Counted from the first letter of the stretch, positions 50,933 to 58,974 are shown. The stretch is DNA of 64,000 nucleotides from Trebonia kvetii (GCF_007827045.1 NZ_RPFW01000002.1:496001-560000); one strand, 5' to 3'. Translations and numbers: made by a program. The notes: generated by a model from the letters alone, not told the origin.

Positions 50933-51596
50933 TTGGGTACCGCAACTCAATCGCCGTCGCTGGCGGGTCTGCTGTTGGGCATGGCCGCGGCCGAGTCGCC
51001 CGGCGTCTCGGTGCGCGCGGTCAGGGAAGACCTCGCCGCCTTCCTGCGGGCGGTCGAGCCGCGGGTCTTCACAGCCCAGCGGACGCGGCAGCATGAACTG
51101 CGTCGCCTGCTCGGCTGGGACGATGAGTCTCTGCACCGGTTCATCGGCGCGCCGCTTGTCGTGCACAGCTCGACGCACGTCAGCATGAACGCGTTCGCCC
51201 CGATGCTGACCTTCCCCTGGTTCTGCCTGCGGGTCATGTCCGGGGCGGCGAGCGGGCCCGGCAGCAAGGCGGCGCACCTGCGGACCCAGGTCACGCACAA
51301 CAACCTCAGCGACAGCCGGTGGAAGCCGCACGCGTGGTGGCGGCTCGATGACCGCGGCGTCGTGACGAAGACCCGCCTGTTCAGCCGGCCCGCCGCGGTT
51401 TCTCGGAGTGCGGGCCATCGCGCTCGACACGCTCGCGCCGCTTGGTCCGCAGGTCGCCGCCGGGCTTGACCGGGTGGGCGGCAGGCCGTCCCTGCCGCTG
51501 TATGCCGCCACGTACCGCGGCTCGCTGGCCGCGGTGCTCGACCGCGCCCTGCCACAGCCGGCCGATGCCCTTGCTAGCGTCGTGGCGAGAGCCTGA
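50933..51596 (+). pseudogene. Unknown protein, frameshifted
   Basis: The first frame (to GVVTKTRLFSRP, about residue 150) continues in the second frame as RFLGVRAIALDTLAPLGPQV and ends AALDRALPQ-like AVLDRALPQPADALASVVAR. Removing one C from the CCC at 51389-51391 joins them as SRPPRFLGVRAIALD. The composite would be about 220 residues. Features: FTAQRTRQHELRRLLGWDDE, HVSMNAFAPMLTFPWFCLRV and THNNLSDSRWKPHAWWRLDD. No family recognised. Start uncertain (TTG 50933 or ATG 50981). Probably transcribed with tetR. Confidence 0.6.
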
Positions 51597-51737
51597 CGGC
51601 TTCTCTGGTTCCTGACCGCGGCCAGTTCGCCGCAGCGGCGGTGCGCCCTGGTTCAGGCGCTGCTGGCGCCCGCAGGGGGCGATGGCGGTGCCGCGCGTCA
51701 CAACCACAGACCGCGGCCGCGCGAAGGGGGGAACGAC

Positions 51738-52115
51738 ATGGCGAAGGTGACGACGGTGGGCCGGGTGCTCGTCCCGGTCGGGGACCAGGACGCGGCGATC
51801 TCGTTCTACACCGGCAAGCTCGGGTTCACGCTGACGGCGGATGCCGCGTTCGGCGAGAACTCCCGGTGGGTGGAAGTCACCCCGCCCGGCGGCGGCGCCG
51901 CGTTGGCGCTCGTACCGCCGCAGGGCGAGCAGTACCGGCCGGGCCGGATGACCGGCATCTCGCTGGGCTCGACCGACCCGCGCGCCGACCACGCCGAGCT
52001 CGCGAGTGCCGGGGTCGACGTGGACGCGGACCTGTGGGGCGGGGACGGGACCGTGCCGCTCGGCTTCTTCTTCCGCGACCAGGACACGAACCAGCTGATG
52101 ATCGTCCAGGCGTGA
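51738..52115 (+). CDS. VOC-family protein
   Basis: 125 residues, good ribosome site GAAGGGGGGAACG. GRVLVPVGDQDAAISFYTGK, GFTLTADAAFGENSRWVEVT and LGFFFRDQDTNQLMIVQA give the glyoxalase-fold pattern with a fused beta strand at each end. May bind metal through H/E in the strands; no function assigned. Not similar enough to the next VOC gene to be a recent duplicate. Confidence 0.88.
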   Translation: MAKVTTVGRVLVPVGDQDAAISFYTGKLGFTLTADAAFGENSRWVEVTPPGGGAALALVPPQGEQYRPGRMTGISLGSTDPRADHAELASAGVDVDADLWGGDGTVPLGFFFRDQDTNQLMIVQA

Positions 52116-52159
52116 GCCGTCGCCAACCGAGGGCCGACGGTGCACGGTAGCCTGCCGGC

Positions 52160-52549
52160 ATGCGGCTCGAATTGGTCACGATCATTGTCGACGACTACGA
52201 CCCGGCCATCGCGTTCTACACCGGCGCGCTCGGCTTCGACCTCGTCGAGGACTCGCCGTCGCTGACGAACGACGGCAGGCCCAAGCGCTGGGTGGTGGTC
52301 CGGCCGCCGGGCGGGCAGACAGGCATACTGCTCGCCCGCGCGGACGGGCCGCACCAGGCCGCGGCGGTCGGAAACCAGACCGCAGGACGGGTCGGTTTCT
52401 TCCTGCGGGTCGATGACTTCGCCGCCGCCCACGACCGGATGACGTCGGCAGGCGTGCAGTTCGTCACCGCGCCCCGCACCGAGCCCTACGGGCAGGTCGC
52501 TGTGTTCCTCGACATCGCGGGCAACCGCTGGGACCTGCTCGGCCCCTGA
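52160..52549 (+). CDS. VOC-family protein
   Basis: 129 residues: LELVTIIVDDYDPAIAFYTG, VEDSPSLTNDGRPKRWVVV, VGFFLRVDDFAAAHDRMTSA and VAVFLDIAGNRWDLLGP. Same superfamily as the gene 44 bp upstream. ATG 52160 lies 6 nt after TAGCCT (52148-52153), so leaderless transcription is likely despite the close upstream gene. Confidence 0.88.
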   Translation: MRLELVTIIVDDYDPAIAFYTGALGFDLVEDSPSLTNDGRPKRWVVVRPPGGQTGILLARADGPHQAAAVGNQTAGRVGFFLRVDDFAAAHDRMTSAGVQFVTAPRTEPYGQVAVFLDIAGNRWDLLGP

Positions 52550-52573
52550 ACCTTCCGCGGCCGTGCCGCTATG

Positions 52574-53542
52574 TCAGGAGCGTGCCTGTTCCGGCGCGGC
52601 GAGCAGGTGCGGCTCGGCGGCCGCACGCAGCGCGCCCGGGCGCAGCGGGGTGCCGAGCAGCTGGCTGACCAGGGCACGGTGCGAGGCGTGCAGGGTTCGG
52701 ACCGCGGCCGGGCTGATGCCGGGCTTGGCGGATGGGACTCCGCCGCGGGCCCGGCCCGGCTTGGTCGGGATCCACAGGTGGCCCGGGTCGCTGCCTTCCA
52801 GGTCGGCGACGATCGACGCGCGGGCGGCCAGCCAGCGGGTGAGGATGTGCACCGTCGCCTGGGTGAGCGGGACCTGTTCCCCCTCGACATCGGCGTGGGG
52901 TTCGTCGCCGTCCAGGTGCAGCGCCTTGACGTTCAGGTCGGCGAGTTCGGGCACGCCGCGGCCGGTGTCGGCGACGAGCGCGGCAACCGCCGCGGTGCGC
53001 AGCGCGGTCATCGCGTTGGCATGGATGGGCCGCTTGACGGTCAGGTCATGCAGCAGCGCCTCGGTGTCGCCGGGGGTGAGGTGAAAGCCGCGCGCCGGCG
53101 GCTGCCGGTCCAGCCGGGCCGTCTCGCCGATGAACTCGGCGAAGGCGTTGACCGAGTCGATCCGCACCCGCATCGAGTTCGGGTAGGCGGACGCCTCGGG
53201 GCCGCGGCTGGTGTTGCGGATGCGGGTCTTGCCGGCCGCCGCGTCCTCCAGCCACGCGCGCGCCCGGTCGGCGTCCATCAGCTCGCCCGCCGTGAGCGGC
53301 CGCCCCGTGCCAGGATTCTCCGGGTCCTCGGCCGCCCCCTGCGCGTGCCGCAGGTACTCATTGAGGTACGTCTTGCGGATCCGGCGAGTCGTCGCGGACA
53401 GTCCGCGATCGGCGAGGTGCCGCAGGAACGCGTCGATGGCGTCGCGTGCCTGAGTGCTCGCGCCTGAGCCTGGCACGTCGCTGCCTGGCATCTCCGGGAC
53501 TGGCGCGCCGGAGGCCGGCACGTTGGGGGCTGGCATGGCCAT
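52574..53542 (-). CDS. Tyrosine-recombinase-like protein lacking the catalytic tyrosine
   Basis: 322 residues. After a repetitive Pro/Ala/Gly lead (PxxxVPGSGA-type units), residues 30-135 look like a SAM-like core-binding domain (DAIDAFLRHLADRGLSATTR, AFAEFIGETARLDRQPP). Residues 160-322 resemble the integrase catalytic fold (NAMTALRTAAVAALVADTGR, GVPELADLNVKALHLDGDEP). The final 50 residues contain no Tyr, and LHASHRALVSQLLGTPLRPG replaces the usual HxxR/LGH motif. It is likely an inactive or repurposed recombinase. ATG 53542. No att site was seen next to it. Confidence 0.65.
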   Translation of the reverse strand: MAMPAPNVPASGAPVPEMPGSDVPGSGASTQARDAIDAFLRHLADRGLSATTRRIRKTYLNEYLRHAQGAAEDPENPGTGRPLTAGELMDADRARAWLEDAAAGKTRIRNTSRGPEASAYPNSMRVRIDSVNAFAEFIGETARLDRQPPARGFHLTPGDTEALLHDLTVKRPIHANAMTALRTAAVAALVADTGRGVPELADLNVKALHLDGDEPHADVEGEQVPLTQATVHILTRWLAARASIVADLEGSDPGHLWIPTKPGRARGGVPSAKPGISPAAVRTLHASHRALVSQLLGTPLRPGALRAAAEPHLLAAPEQARS

Positions 53543-53952
53543 CAGCGTACTATCCAGCGCAGATAACAGTAAGAAAGGACACGCCGGCGGACCGGGATGA
53601 CAGCCATCTTGGAAATCCTGCCCATCCAGCCCCTACGGCCACGGGGACGCGCCGGCGCTGACGGCGGCGGGCGTTAGCTAGGAGATTGCGATCTTGCGGG
53701 CGCGAAGCGCCGTCGCCGCATCGGCAGGATGCGATCAGGTCCACCGCCGGCCGCTGCCAAGGCAGCCGGCACCGCAGACCTTGTGCGCGGTCGCGGTGCC
53801 GTTCGCCCGGATCTTGGTCTTGCGGCCGCACCAGCTGATCCGGACGGCTTGCCCTGACAGGTCGTCTGATGATGAGGCGATGAACGGGTTTCGGATGGAT
53901 TTCCGGGTCGAGGAGGACAGGGTTGGTGACGGTGCGCCAGCGAGGCACGAAC

Positions 53953-54096
53953 TCAGCCGCTGGGGCTGATTGCGAGCGTCGGCGACAAAGCCGCGAAAGC
54001 CGGTTCCCGCCAGCAAAGCGCTGGCGGGAACCGGCTTTCGCGGTCGGCGATGCCGATGCCGGGGGTCGGACCGGTGACGAGAGTGACTTTGCCCAC
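53953..54096 (-). pseudogene. N-terminal remnant of a short-chain dehydrogenase
   Basis: GTG 54096 (AAAGGA upstream) starts VGKVTLVTGPTPGIGIADR, the NAD-binding glycine motif TGxxxGIG of SDRs. After that the frame runs into a large hairpin and ends at 53953 without SDR features. Only about 20 true codons remain. The rest of 53543-54204 has no intact gene. One further minus-strand stretch (near 53735-53850: SWCGRKTKIRANGTATAHKV) looks like a decayed zinc-ribbon C-terminus. Confidence 0.6.
53991..54043. repeat. Perfect 24-bp inverted repeat (hairpin) at the SDR breakpoint
   Basis: 53991-54014 is exactly complementary to 54020-54043, with a 5-nt loop AAAGC. It begins with CCGCGAAAGCCGGTTCCCG. 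The junction with the SDR remnant is at its outer edge. It could be a terminator, a palindromic repeat element or an insertion-end remnant. Confidence 0.85.
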
Positions 54097-54204
54097 GAGG
54101 GATGTCCTTTCGGGGTGTCCGGCTCAGATGACCGGGTGGGAGTGTGGGGCAGCCAGGGAATTCTCGTTACCGGCGATCCTCGGGGTTCGAGGACACGCCC
54201 CCGG

Positions 54205-54705
54205 CTACAGGAACTCGCTTCGGTAAGTCGAGGCCAACTCGGCCGCGAGGCGGCGTCGCTGCGCGAGCTCGTCCGGCGACAGCTGTGGCGGCGGCGCGTC
54301 CTTGCCCGCGACGACGTCACCGATGCGCATGAAGTACTCTTCCTGGCCGGCGGGGGTACACATGCACAGCATGCGGGCCGGTGCACCCGAGACGTTGCGG
54401 AAGTTGTGCGGCGCGTTGGCCGGGATGTTGATCGTGGACCCGGCCCGCACGGTGTGCTTCTCGCCGCGGAAGGTGAACTCGATCTCACCCTGCAGGATCG
54501 TGAACATCTCCTCGAAGTCGTGCCGGTGCGGCGGAGGGCCGCCGCCGTCGGGGACGCGCATGTCGATCAGGCAGTATCGGCCGTCGGTCTGCGCGCCGGT
54601 GATCAGCATGGCGTAGGTGTTACCCACCAGCGATATGTACGTCGTGCTCGGGTCGTCGGGGTTCGCCACGGTCAGTGAGCGGGACGGATCGTCGTCGGGG
54701 ATCAT
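54205..54705 (-). CDS. Cupin-domain protein
   Basis: 166 residues from ATG 54705 (AAGGAGA 9 nt upstream). Metal-site cupin motifs: PPPHRHDFEEMFTILQGEIE, FTFRGEKHTVRAGSTINIPA and NAPHNFRNVSGAPARMLCMC. All His/Glu ligands of motif 1 (HRHxxxxE) are present. The single cupin may be a dioxygenase, isomerase or binding protein. 36 bp downstream of the quinone oxidoreductase gene, same strand, so co-transcribed and under the same MarR control. Confidence 0.9.
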   Translation of the reverse strand: MIPDDDPSRSLTVANPDDPSTTYISLVGNTYAMLITGAQTDGRYCLIDMRVPDGGGPPPHRHDFEEMFTILQGEIEFTFRGEKHTVRAGSTINIPANAPHNFRNVSGAPARMLCMCTPAGQEEYFMRIGDVVAGKDAPPPQLSPDELAQRRRLAAELASTYRSEFL

Positions 54706-54741
54706 CGTGGTTGTCTCCTTCAATGGCCGGTCAGGTGGGAG

Positions 54742-55686
54742 TCAGGCGCCGGGGGCGACGATGACGGTCTTGCCGCCGGGCAGCTTGCCTGTGGCAGCCT
54801 GGGCGTGCACGGCCGGCAGCTCTGCGAGTGGGACGCGCTGGGCGACCTCGATGCGCAGCTCGCCGGAGTCGATCAGCGCGACCAGCCGCGAGAGCTCCTG
54901 CGCGTCGCTGCGCACGTACAGGTCGATGCCGCGTACGCCGCGCTCCTCGTCGCTGGGCGCGGGCATCCACACCGTGGTGTTGACCAGGACGCCGCCGGGC
55001 CGGATCAGGTCGAGCAGCGCGGCAAGCTGCGCCGGTTCGATCGGTGCCAGGTTGAGCACCACGTCGACCGAGGCTGCCGCCGCGATCACGGCGGTGGTGG
55101 TGTGGTCGATGACCTCATCGGCGCCTGCTGCCTTGACCCGGTCGCCGCTGCTCGGGCTCGCCATGGCGATCACGTACGCGCCGGCGTTCTTGGCCAGCTG
55201 CACGGCGTAGCCGCCGACCGCCCCGCCCGCGCCGTTGATCAGCGCGCGCTGGCCCGCCGCGAGCTTCGCGTGCTCGAACAGCGCCTGCCACGCGGTCAGG
55301 CCCACGATCGGCAGCGCCGCGGCGTCGACCAAGGGGACGCTTGTGGGCGCTGGCGCGAGAATCTCGGCCGGAGCGACCACGTACTGCGCGGCCGCGCCAT
55401 CGTCCGTCATCGGCAGGAACCCGACGACCTGGTCGCCGACCTCGAAACCCTCGACGCCATCGCCCAGCGCGGCGACCGTGCCGGAGACGTCGATACCCGG
55501 CGTGTGCGGCAGCGTCACCGGGATCGGACCCTGCATGAAGCCCGCGCGGATGTTGCCGTCGACCCCGTTGAACGTGGTCGCGGCAACCTGGATCAACACC
55601 TGCCCGGCGCCGGGGACGGGCTGCTCGACGTCCTCGTAACGCAGGACGCTCGGGTCGCCGTACTCGTGGAAACGCACTGCCTTCAT
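54742..55686 (-). CDS. NAD(P)H:quinone oxidoreductase-like MDR protein
   Basis: 314 residues from ATG 55686 (GAGGG upstream; GTG 55689 adjacent). Zinc-free medium-chain reductase: AVRFHEYGDPSVLRYEDVEQ, TPGIDVSGTVAALGDGVEGF and GLTAWQALFEHAKLAAGQRA. The NADPH motif is INGAGGAVGGYAVQLAK (about 152). Reduces quinones or enones one NADPH at a time, often part of redox-stress defence. Two copies of the MarR operator flank its promoter. Operon with the cupin gene. Confidence 0.92.
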   Translation of the reverse strand: MKAVRFHEYGDPSVLRYEDVEQPVPGAGQVLIQVAATTFNGVDGNIRAGFMQGPIPVTLPHTPGIDVSGTVAALGDGVEGFEVGDQVVGFLPMTDDGAAAQYVVAPAEILAPAPTSVPLVDAAALPIVGLTAWQALFEHAKLAAGQRALINGAGGAVGGYAVQLAKNAGAYVIAMASPSSGDRVKAAGADEVIDHTTTAVIAAAASVDVVLNLAPIEPAQLAALLDLIRPGGVLVNTTVWMPAPSDEERGVRGIDLYVRSDAQELSRLVALIDSGELRIEVAQRVPLAELPAVHAQAATGKLPGGKTVIVAPGA

Positions 55687-55719
55687 CACAAGCCCTCATC
55701 TCTTCCGTTCTGTCATGTA

Positions 55720-55768
55720 CTTCGGATTCGAAGCACATTTCGACCATAGCACGCTTTGAATTCGAAGC
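55720..55768. promoter_or_regulatory. Two MarR-type operators upstream of the quinone oxidoreductase
   Basis: GCTTTGAATTCGAAGC (55753-55768) and CTTCGGATTCGAAG (55720-55733), 33 bp apart centre to centre, around a TATGGT -10-like box on the minus strand. The first contains the 14-mer CTTTGAATTCGAAG found at the marR gene 2 kb away. Confidence 0.75.
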
Positions 55769-55822
55769 AACTTGGGTGCGGTGTCAGCCGCCCGACAGCC
55801 GCCGCGCCCTAGCGCCTCGGCG

Positions 55823-56314
55823 CTAGTCGCCCGCAGCGGCCAGCAGGCGCAGCTTCTCCTCGCTCGGGGAGCCTGGGACGGCCATGAAGACCAGCAAGAC
55901 CTGGTATTCCACGGGATCCAGCAGGAGCTGGCGGTACAGCTCCAGCCCGCCCAGCTCGGGATGCCAGTAGCGTCTGAGGTGGTCGTGATCGGTGACGCCC
56001 ACGCGAACGAGGTAGTGTTCGCGCACCGCCAGGTCGGGGAACCAGCGGTCGACCAGGGAGCGCGACGATCTGCCGAACCGCGTGTAGTCGCCGAACAGGG
56101 CAATCGCCGGAGGTGTCTGCGAGAGCACCTCGCCGAACCGGGAGAAGACCACCGCGGGATGGTCCGACAGACGCTCGACGAGGTGCGTCATGAAACGTCC
56201 GGCGTGATCGCCGCTCTCGCCCGGCGTCGCAGTCTCCTCGGGGCTAGCCCGCCGGAACTGCGCCAACGGTTCCCGGTCCACGTTTCTCACCGCCTCCCTT
56301 GTCCGACGGATCAA
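55823..56314 (-). pseudogene. Decayed XRE/MmyB-like regulator lacking the HTH
   Basis: 163 codons related to the complete regulator next door. It keeps AIALFGDYTRFGRSSRSLVD, RYWHPELGGLELYRQLLLDP and LLVFMAVPGSPSEEKLRLLA. It lacks the whole N-terminal helix-turn-helix, and the central segment of about 65 residues (YPPEDHALRGR to EVWRLHEV in the neighbour) is missing. Reads as a tandem duplicate in decay. 145 bp after the full gene on the same strand. Confidence 0.75.
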
Positions 56315-56457
56315 GCATGGCGCGAACCGGAAACCGGGTGAAGGTCGAACTTGTCCAGGGACAAGTTGTCCGCGGATAACAAGGCGGGAAGCGCACGGCC
56401 CCGCGCCCCGCGCCCCGCGCCCGGGCGCCGGCTTGTGGCGGTCAAATCACGTGGCGC

Positions 56458-57303
56458 TCAGATCATCGTTTCGTCGCCGCTGCTGTTCACCGTGCTCAGG
56501 CTCTCAAGCTTCTGCTCGCTCGGAGAACCGGGCTCCGCCATGAAGACCAGCAACTCCTGGCCCTCGTCGGGATCCACCAGCCGCCGGGTATACATCTCCA
56601 GCTCGCCCAGCTCCGGATGACAGTAGCGCTTGAGATCGCGGTGATGGGTGACGTCCACCTCGTGCAGCCGCCAGACCTCGGCGAACTCGGGGCTGACCGC
56701 GAGCAGCGCTTCGACGATCTCGCCGGCTACGCCCGTAGGGTCGGCCGTGTACGCCGCCCGGATCTCCACCGTGAAGACCCGGCCGCGCAGGGCATGGTCC
56801 TCGGGCGGATAGATGGCGCGTTGCGCCGGGTCGGTGAACCACCGGTAGAGGAGGTAGCGGGACATGCCGCTGAAGCGGGTGTAATCGCCGAACAGCGCAA
56901 TCGCCCCGCGGGTCTGCAGCAACGTCTCGCCGAACTGGGAGAGCACCATCGCGGGCGTGTCCGCCAGACGCTCGACGATGCGCCGCATGGCGGGACTGAC
57001 GCGCTCGTCGCGCAGCACGCGCCGCGGAGCGGAGTGCCCGCCGAGGGCGAAGAGGTGCTCGCGCTCGCTCGAGCTGAGATTCAGAGACCGCGCGAGGGCG
57101 GCAAGCATCTGCTCGGACGGCATCGGGCCACGTCGCTGCTCGATCCGGCTGTAGTAGTCGGCCGACATGCCGGCCAGCACCGCGACCTCCTCGCGGCGCA
57201 AGCCACCGGCACGACGCCGGGTACCGCGGGGAAGCCCGACGTCCTCCGGCTGCAGCGCCTCGCGGCGCGCCCGGAGGAAGTCGGCCAATAGTGCCCGGTC
57301 CAT
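56458..57303 (-). CDS. XRE-family regulator with MmyB-like ligand domain
   Basis: 281 residues. HTH_31-type N-terminus: LADFLRARREALQPEDVGLP, GGLRREEVAVLAGMSADYYS, RIEQRRGPMPSEQMLAALAR. The MmyB-like fatty-acid-binding C-terminal domain follows (AMVLSQFGETLLQTRGAIAL, RYCHPELGELEMYTRRLVDP, FMAEPGSPSEQKLESL). Such regulators usually control a neighbouring reductase or SDR gene. Start ATG 57303, 9 bp after the MarR gene stop, so it may be translated with marR. Confidence 0.92.
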   Translation of the reverse strand: MDRALLADFLRARREALQPEDVGLPRGTRRRAGGLRREEVAVLAGMSADYYSRIEQRRGPMPSEQMLAALARSLNLSSSEREHLFALGGHSAPRRVLRDERVSPAMRRIVERLADTPAMVLSQFGETLLQTRGAIALFGDYTRFSGMSRYLLYRWFTDPAQRAIYPPEDHALRGRVFTVEIRAAYTADPTGVAGEIVEALLAVSPEFAEVWRLHEVDVTHHRDLKRYCHPELGELEMYTRRLVDPDEGQELLVFMAEPGSPSEQKLESLSTVNSSGDETMI

Positions 57304-57312
57304 TGCCCCCTC

Positions 57313-57819
57313 TCAGTCGGTTCGGCCGCGCCCGGCGCGAGGTTTGGCCGACCTTGGCGGAGTGGCGCGCATATGGTCCCGCACCCGGCCGAGAACGGTG
57401 CTCAGGGCGGCGAGGTCCTTGCCGCTCATCGGCTCGAACAGCACCTGCCGCACGCGCTCGACATGCCCCGGAAGCACGTGGGCGATCAGCTCTCGGCCGG
57501 CGCCGGTGACTGTCACGATGACGCTGCGCTCGTCATCCGGCGACGGCGAGCGGGTGATCAGGCCGCGCTTGTCCAGCAACCCCGCCTGGTAAGTCAGCCC
57601 GCTGCGGCTGTACACGACACCGTCGGCCAGATCGGTCATCCGTAGCCTGCCTTCGGGCGCGTCCACCAGGCGGGCCAGAATCTGGAACTGCACGTAGCTG
57701 AGATCACCGTCGGCGCGCAGGTGCTCGTCCACCGCGTACTGAAGCAGGCTGCTAACCTCCATCAGCGCGAAGTACGCACCGAGTTGCTCCGAGTTCAGGC
57801 CGGATGTCGGGTCACCCAC
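57313..57819 (-). CDS. MarR-family regulator of the quinone oxidoreductase locus
   Basis: 168 residues: LQYAVDEHLRADGDLSYVQF, LARLVDAPEGRLRMTDLADG, VVYSRSGLTYQAGLLDKRGL and the wing ITRSPSPDDERSVIVTVTGA. GTG 57819 is 6 nt after TAGGAT (minus strand, 57831-57826), leaderless. The operator upstream is the same palindrome as at the oxidoreductase promoter, so it is probably an autoregulated redox- or quinone-sensing repressor. Cys residues are lacking, so not thiol-based OhrR type. Confidence 0.93.
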   Translation of the reverse strand: MGDPTSGLNSEQLGAYFALMEVSSLLQYAVDEHLRADGDLSYVQFQILARLVDAPEGRLRMTDLADGVVYSRSGLTYQAGLLDKRGLITRSPSPDDERSVIVTVTGAGRELIAHVLPGHVERVRQVLFEPMSGKDLAALSTVLGRVRDHMRATPPRSAKPRAGRGRTD

Positions 57820-57825
57820 CCCACG

Positions 57826-57849
57826 ATCCTACGTGCTTTGAATTCGAAG
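57826..57849. promoter_or_regulatory. MarR operator and leaderless -10 at the marR gene
   Basis: CTTTGAATTCGAAG (57836-57849) lies over the -35 region. The -10-like TAGGAT is 57831-57826 on the minus strand. Same 14-mer as 55754-55767. Confidence 0.75.
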
Positions 57850-57904
57850 TGCACCTCAGGCTTGCGCGCCCTCCCTGCGGGACGCCGAGCGTCAATCTTC
57901 TGCG

Positions 57905-58869
57905 ACGGACAGGCCGCCTTCGCGAGCTTCTTCGCCGGCCGCGCCAGATACCCGCGGTACAAGTCCCACGCCGGACGGCAGTGCGCCGAGTACACCCGCT
58001 CGGGGTTCCGGTACCGCGGCGGGCAGCTGTTCCTCGCCAAGATGCCCGCGCCGCTGGCGTTCGCCTGGTCGTGGCCGCACCTCGACCCGGCGTCGCTCGA
58101 CCCGAGCACGGTGACAGTCTCGAGGGATCCGTGCGGCCGCTGGTACGTCTCCTTCGCCGTCGAGGTGCCCGACCCCGCGCCGCTTCCCCCGGCCGGCGCT
58201 GTTGCCGGCCTGGACCTGGGCATCAAGGACTTCGCCGTCACCTCTGACGGGCAGAAGATCGCGAACCCACGGAGCCTGGTGAGGCGGGAACGCGGCCTGG
58301 CCCGCTACCAGCGGCGCCTGGCCCGCTGCCAGCAGGGCTCGGCGAACCGGGCCAAGGCCAGGGCCAAGGTCGCCCGCGCCCACCGCAAGGTCCGCGCGTC
58401 CCGTGCCGACTTCCTGCACCGCACCTCCGCCCGGCTGGTCCGCGACCACGACGTGCTCGTGATCGAGGACCTGAATGTGTCCGGCATGCTGCGGAACCGG
58501 ACCCTCGCCAAGGCAATCTCCGACTGCGGCTGGGGCACCTTCCGCCGCATGCTCGAATACAAGGCAGCCAGGGACGGGCGGCGCCTGATCGTGATCGACA
58601 GGTTCTTTCCGAGCAGCAAGACCTGCTCCGCGTGCGGGTGCCTGCTCGCGGAACTGTCTCTCGGTACCCGGACGTGGCAGTGCCCGTCCTGCGGCACCCG
58701 GCACGACCGGGACGTCAACGCCGCGAAGAACATCCTGGCGGCAGGTCTTGCCGTTACTGCCTGCGGAGCTGATGTCAGACACCCCGGGTCCTCCCGGGTG
58801 CGGTCGGCCATGAAACAGGAACCCCGGCCCGTGAGGGCCGCAATCCACGTCCCTCAGGACGGGGAGTAG
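57905..58869 (+). pseudogene. tnpB: TnpB, 5'-truncated second copy
   Basis: It lacks the first about 85 codons; the match to copy 1 starts near GQAAFASFFAGRAR. The rest is intact: GLDLGIKDFAVT, VIEDLNVSGMLRNR, CSACGCLLAE...CPSCGTRH, RHDRDVNAAKN and the stop TAG inside the right end. Bases 57971-58400 equal 42147-42576 as far as I can read. Beyond that the 3' part differs at many codons. All RuvC residues remain, but the missing N-terminal bridge/wedge region should inactivate it. No left end remains. Confidence 0.85.
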
Positions 58870-58894
58870 TCAACGCACTCTTCCCTCGGCTGGC
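58775..58894 (+). ncRNA. Predicted omega RNA scaffold, copy 2
   Basis: Right-end region equivalent to copy 1: CCCGGG-TCCT-CCCGGG (58785-58800), CGGCCC-GTGA-GGGCCG (58825-58840, GNRA loop) and the GGGGAGTAGTCAAC end (58861-58874). The guide would be the following bases. The stems differ in sequence from copy 1 but still pair. Whether transcribed is unknown. Confidence 0.45.
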
Positions 58895-58974
58895 TGGCTA
58901 GCGTATTCGGGGCCGGCGCATCGATGAAAGCGGATAGCGGATGGGCCGATGGTGCCCGTGCGGGGGTAGGACCG

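Noticed and set aside
57721..57904. 5' extension of the second tnpB frame
   Set aside because: The open frame upstream of 57905 is antisense to marR and shows no similarity to the TnpB N-terminus, so it is fortuitous.
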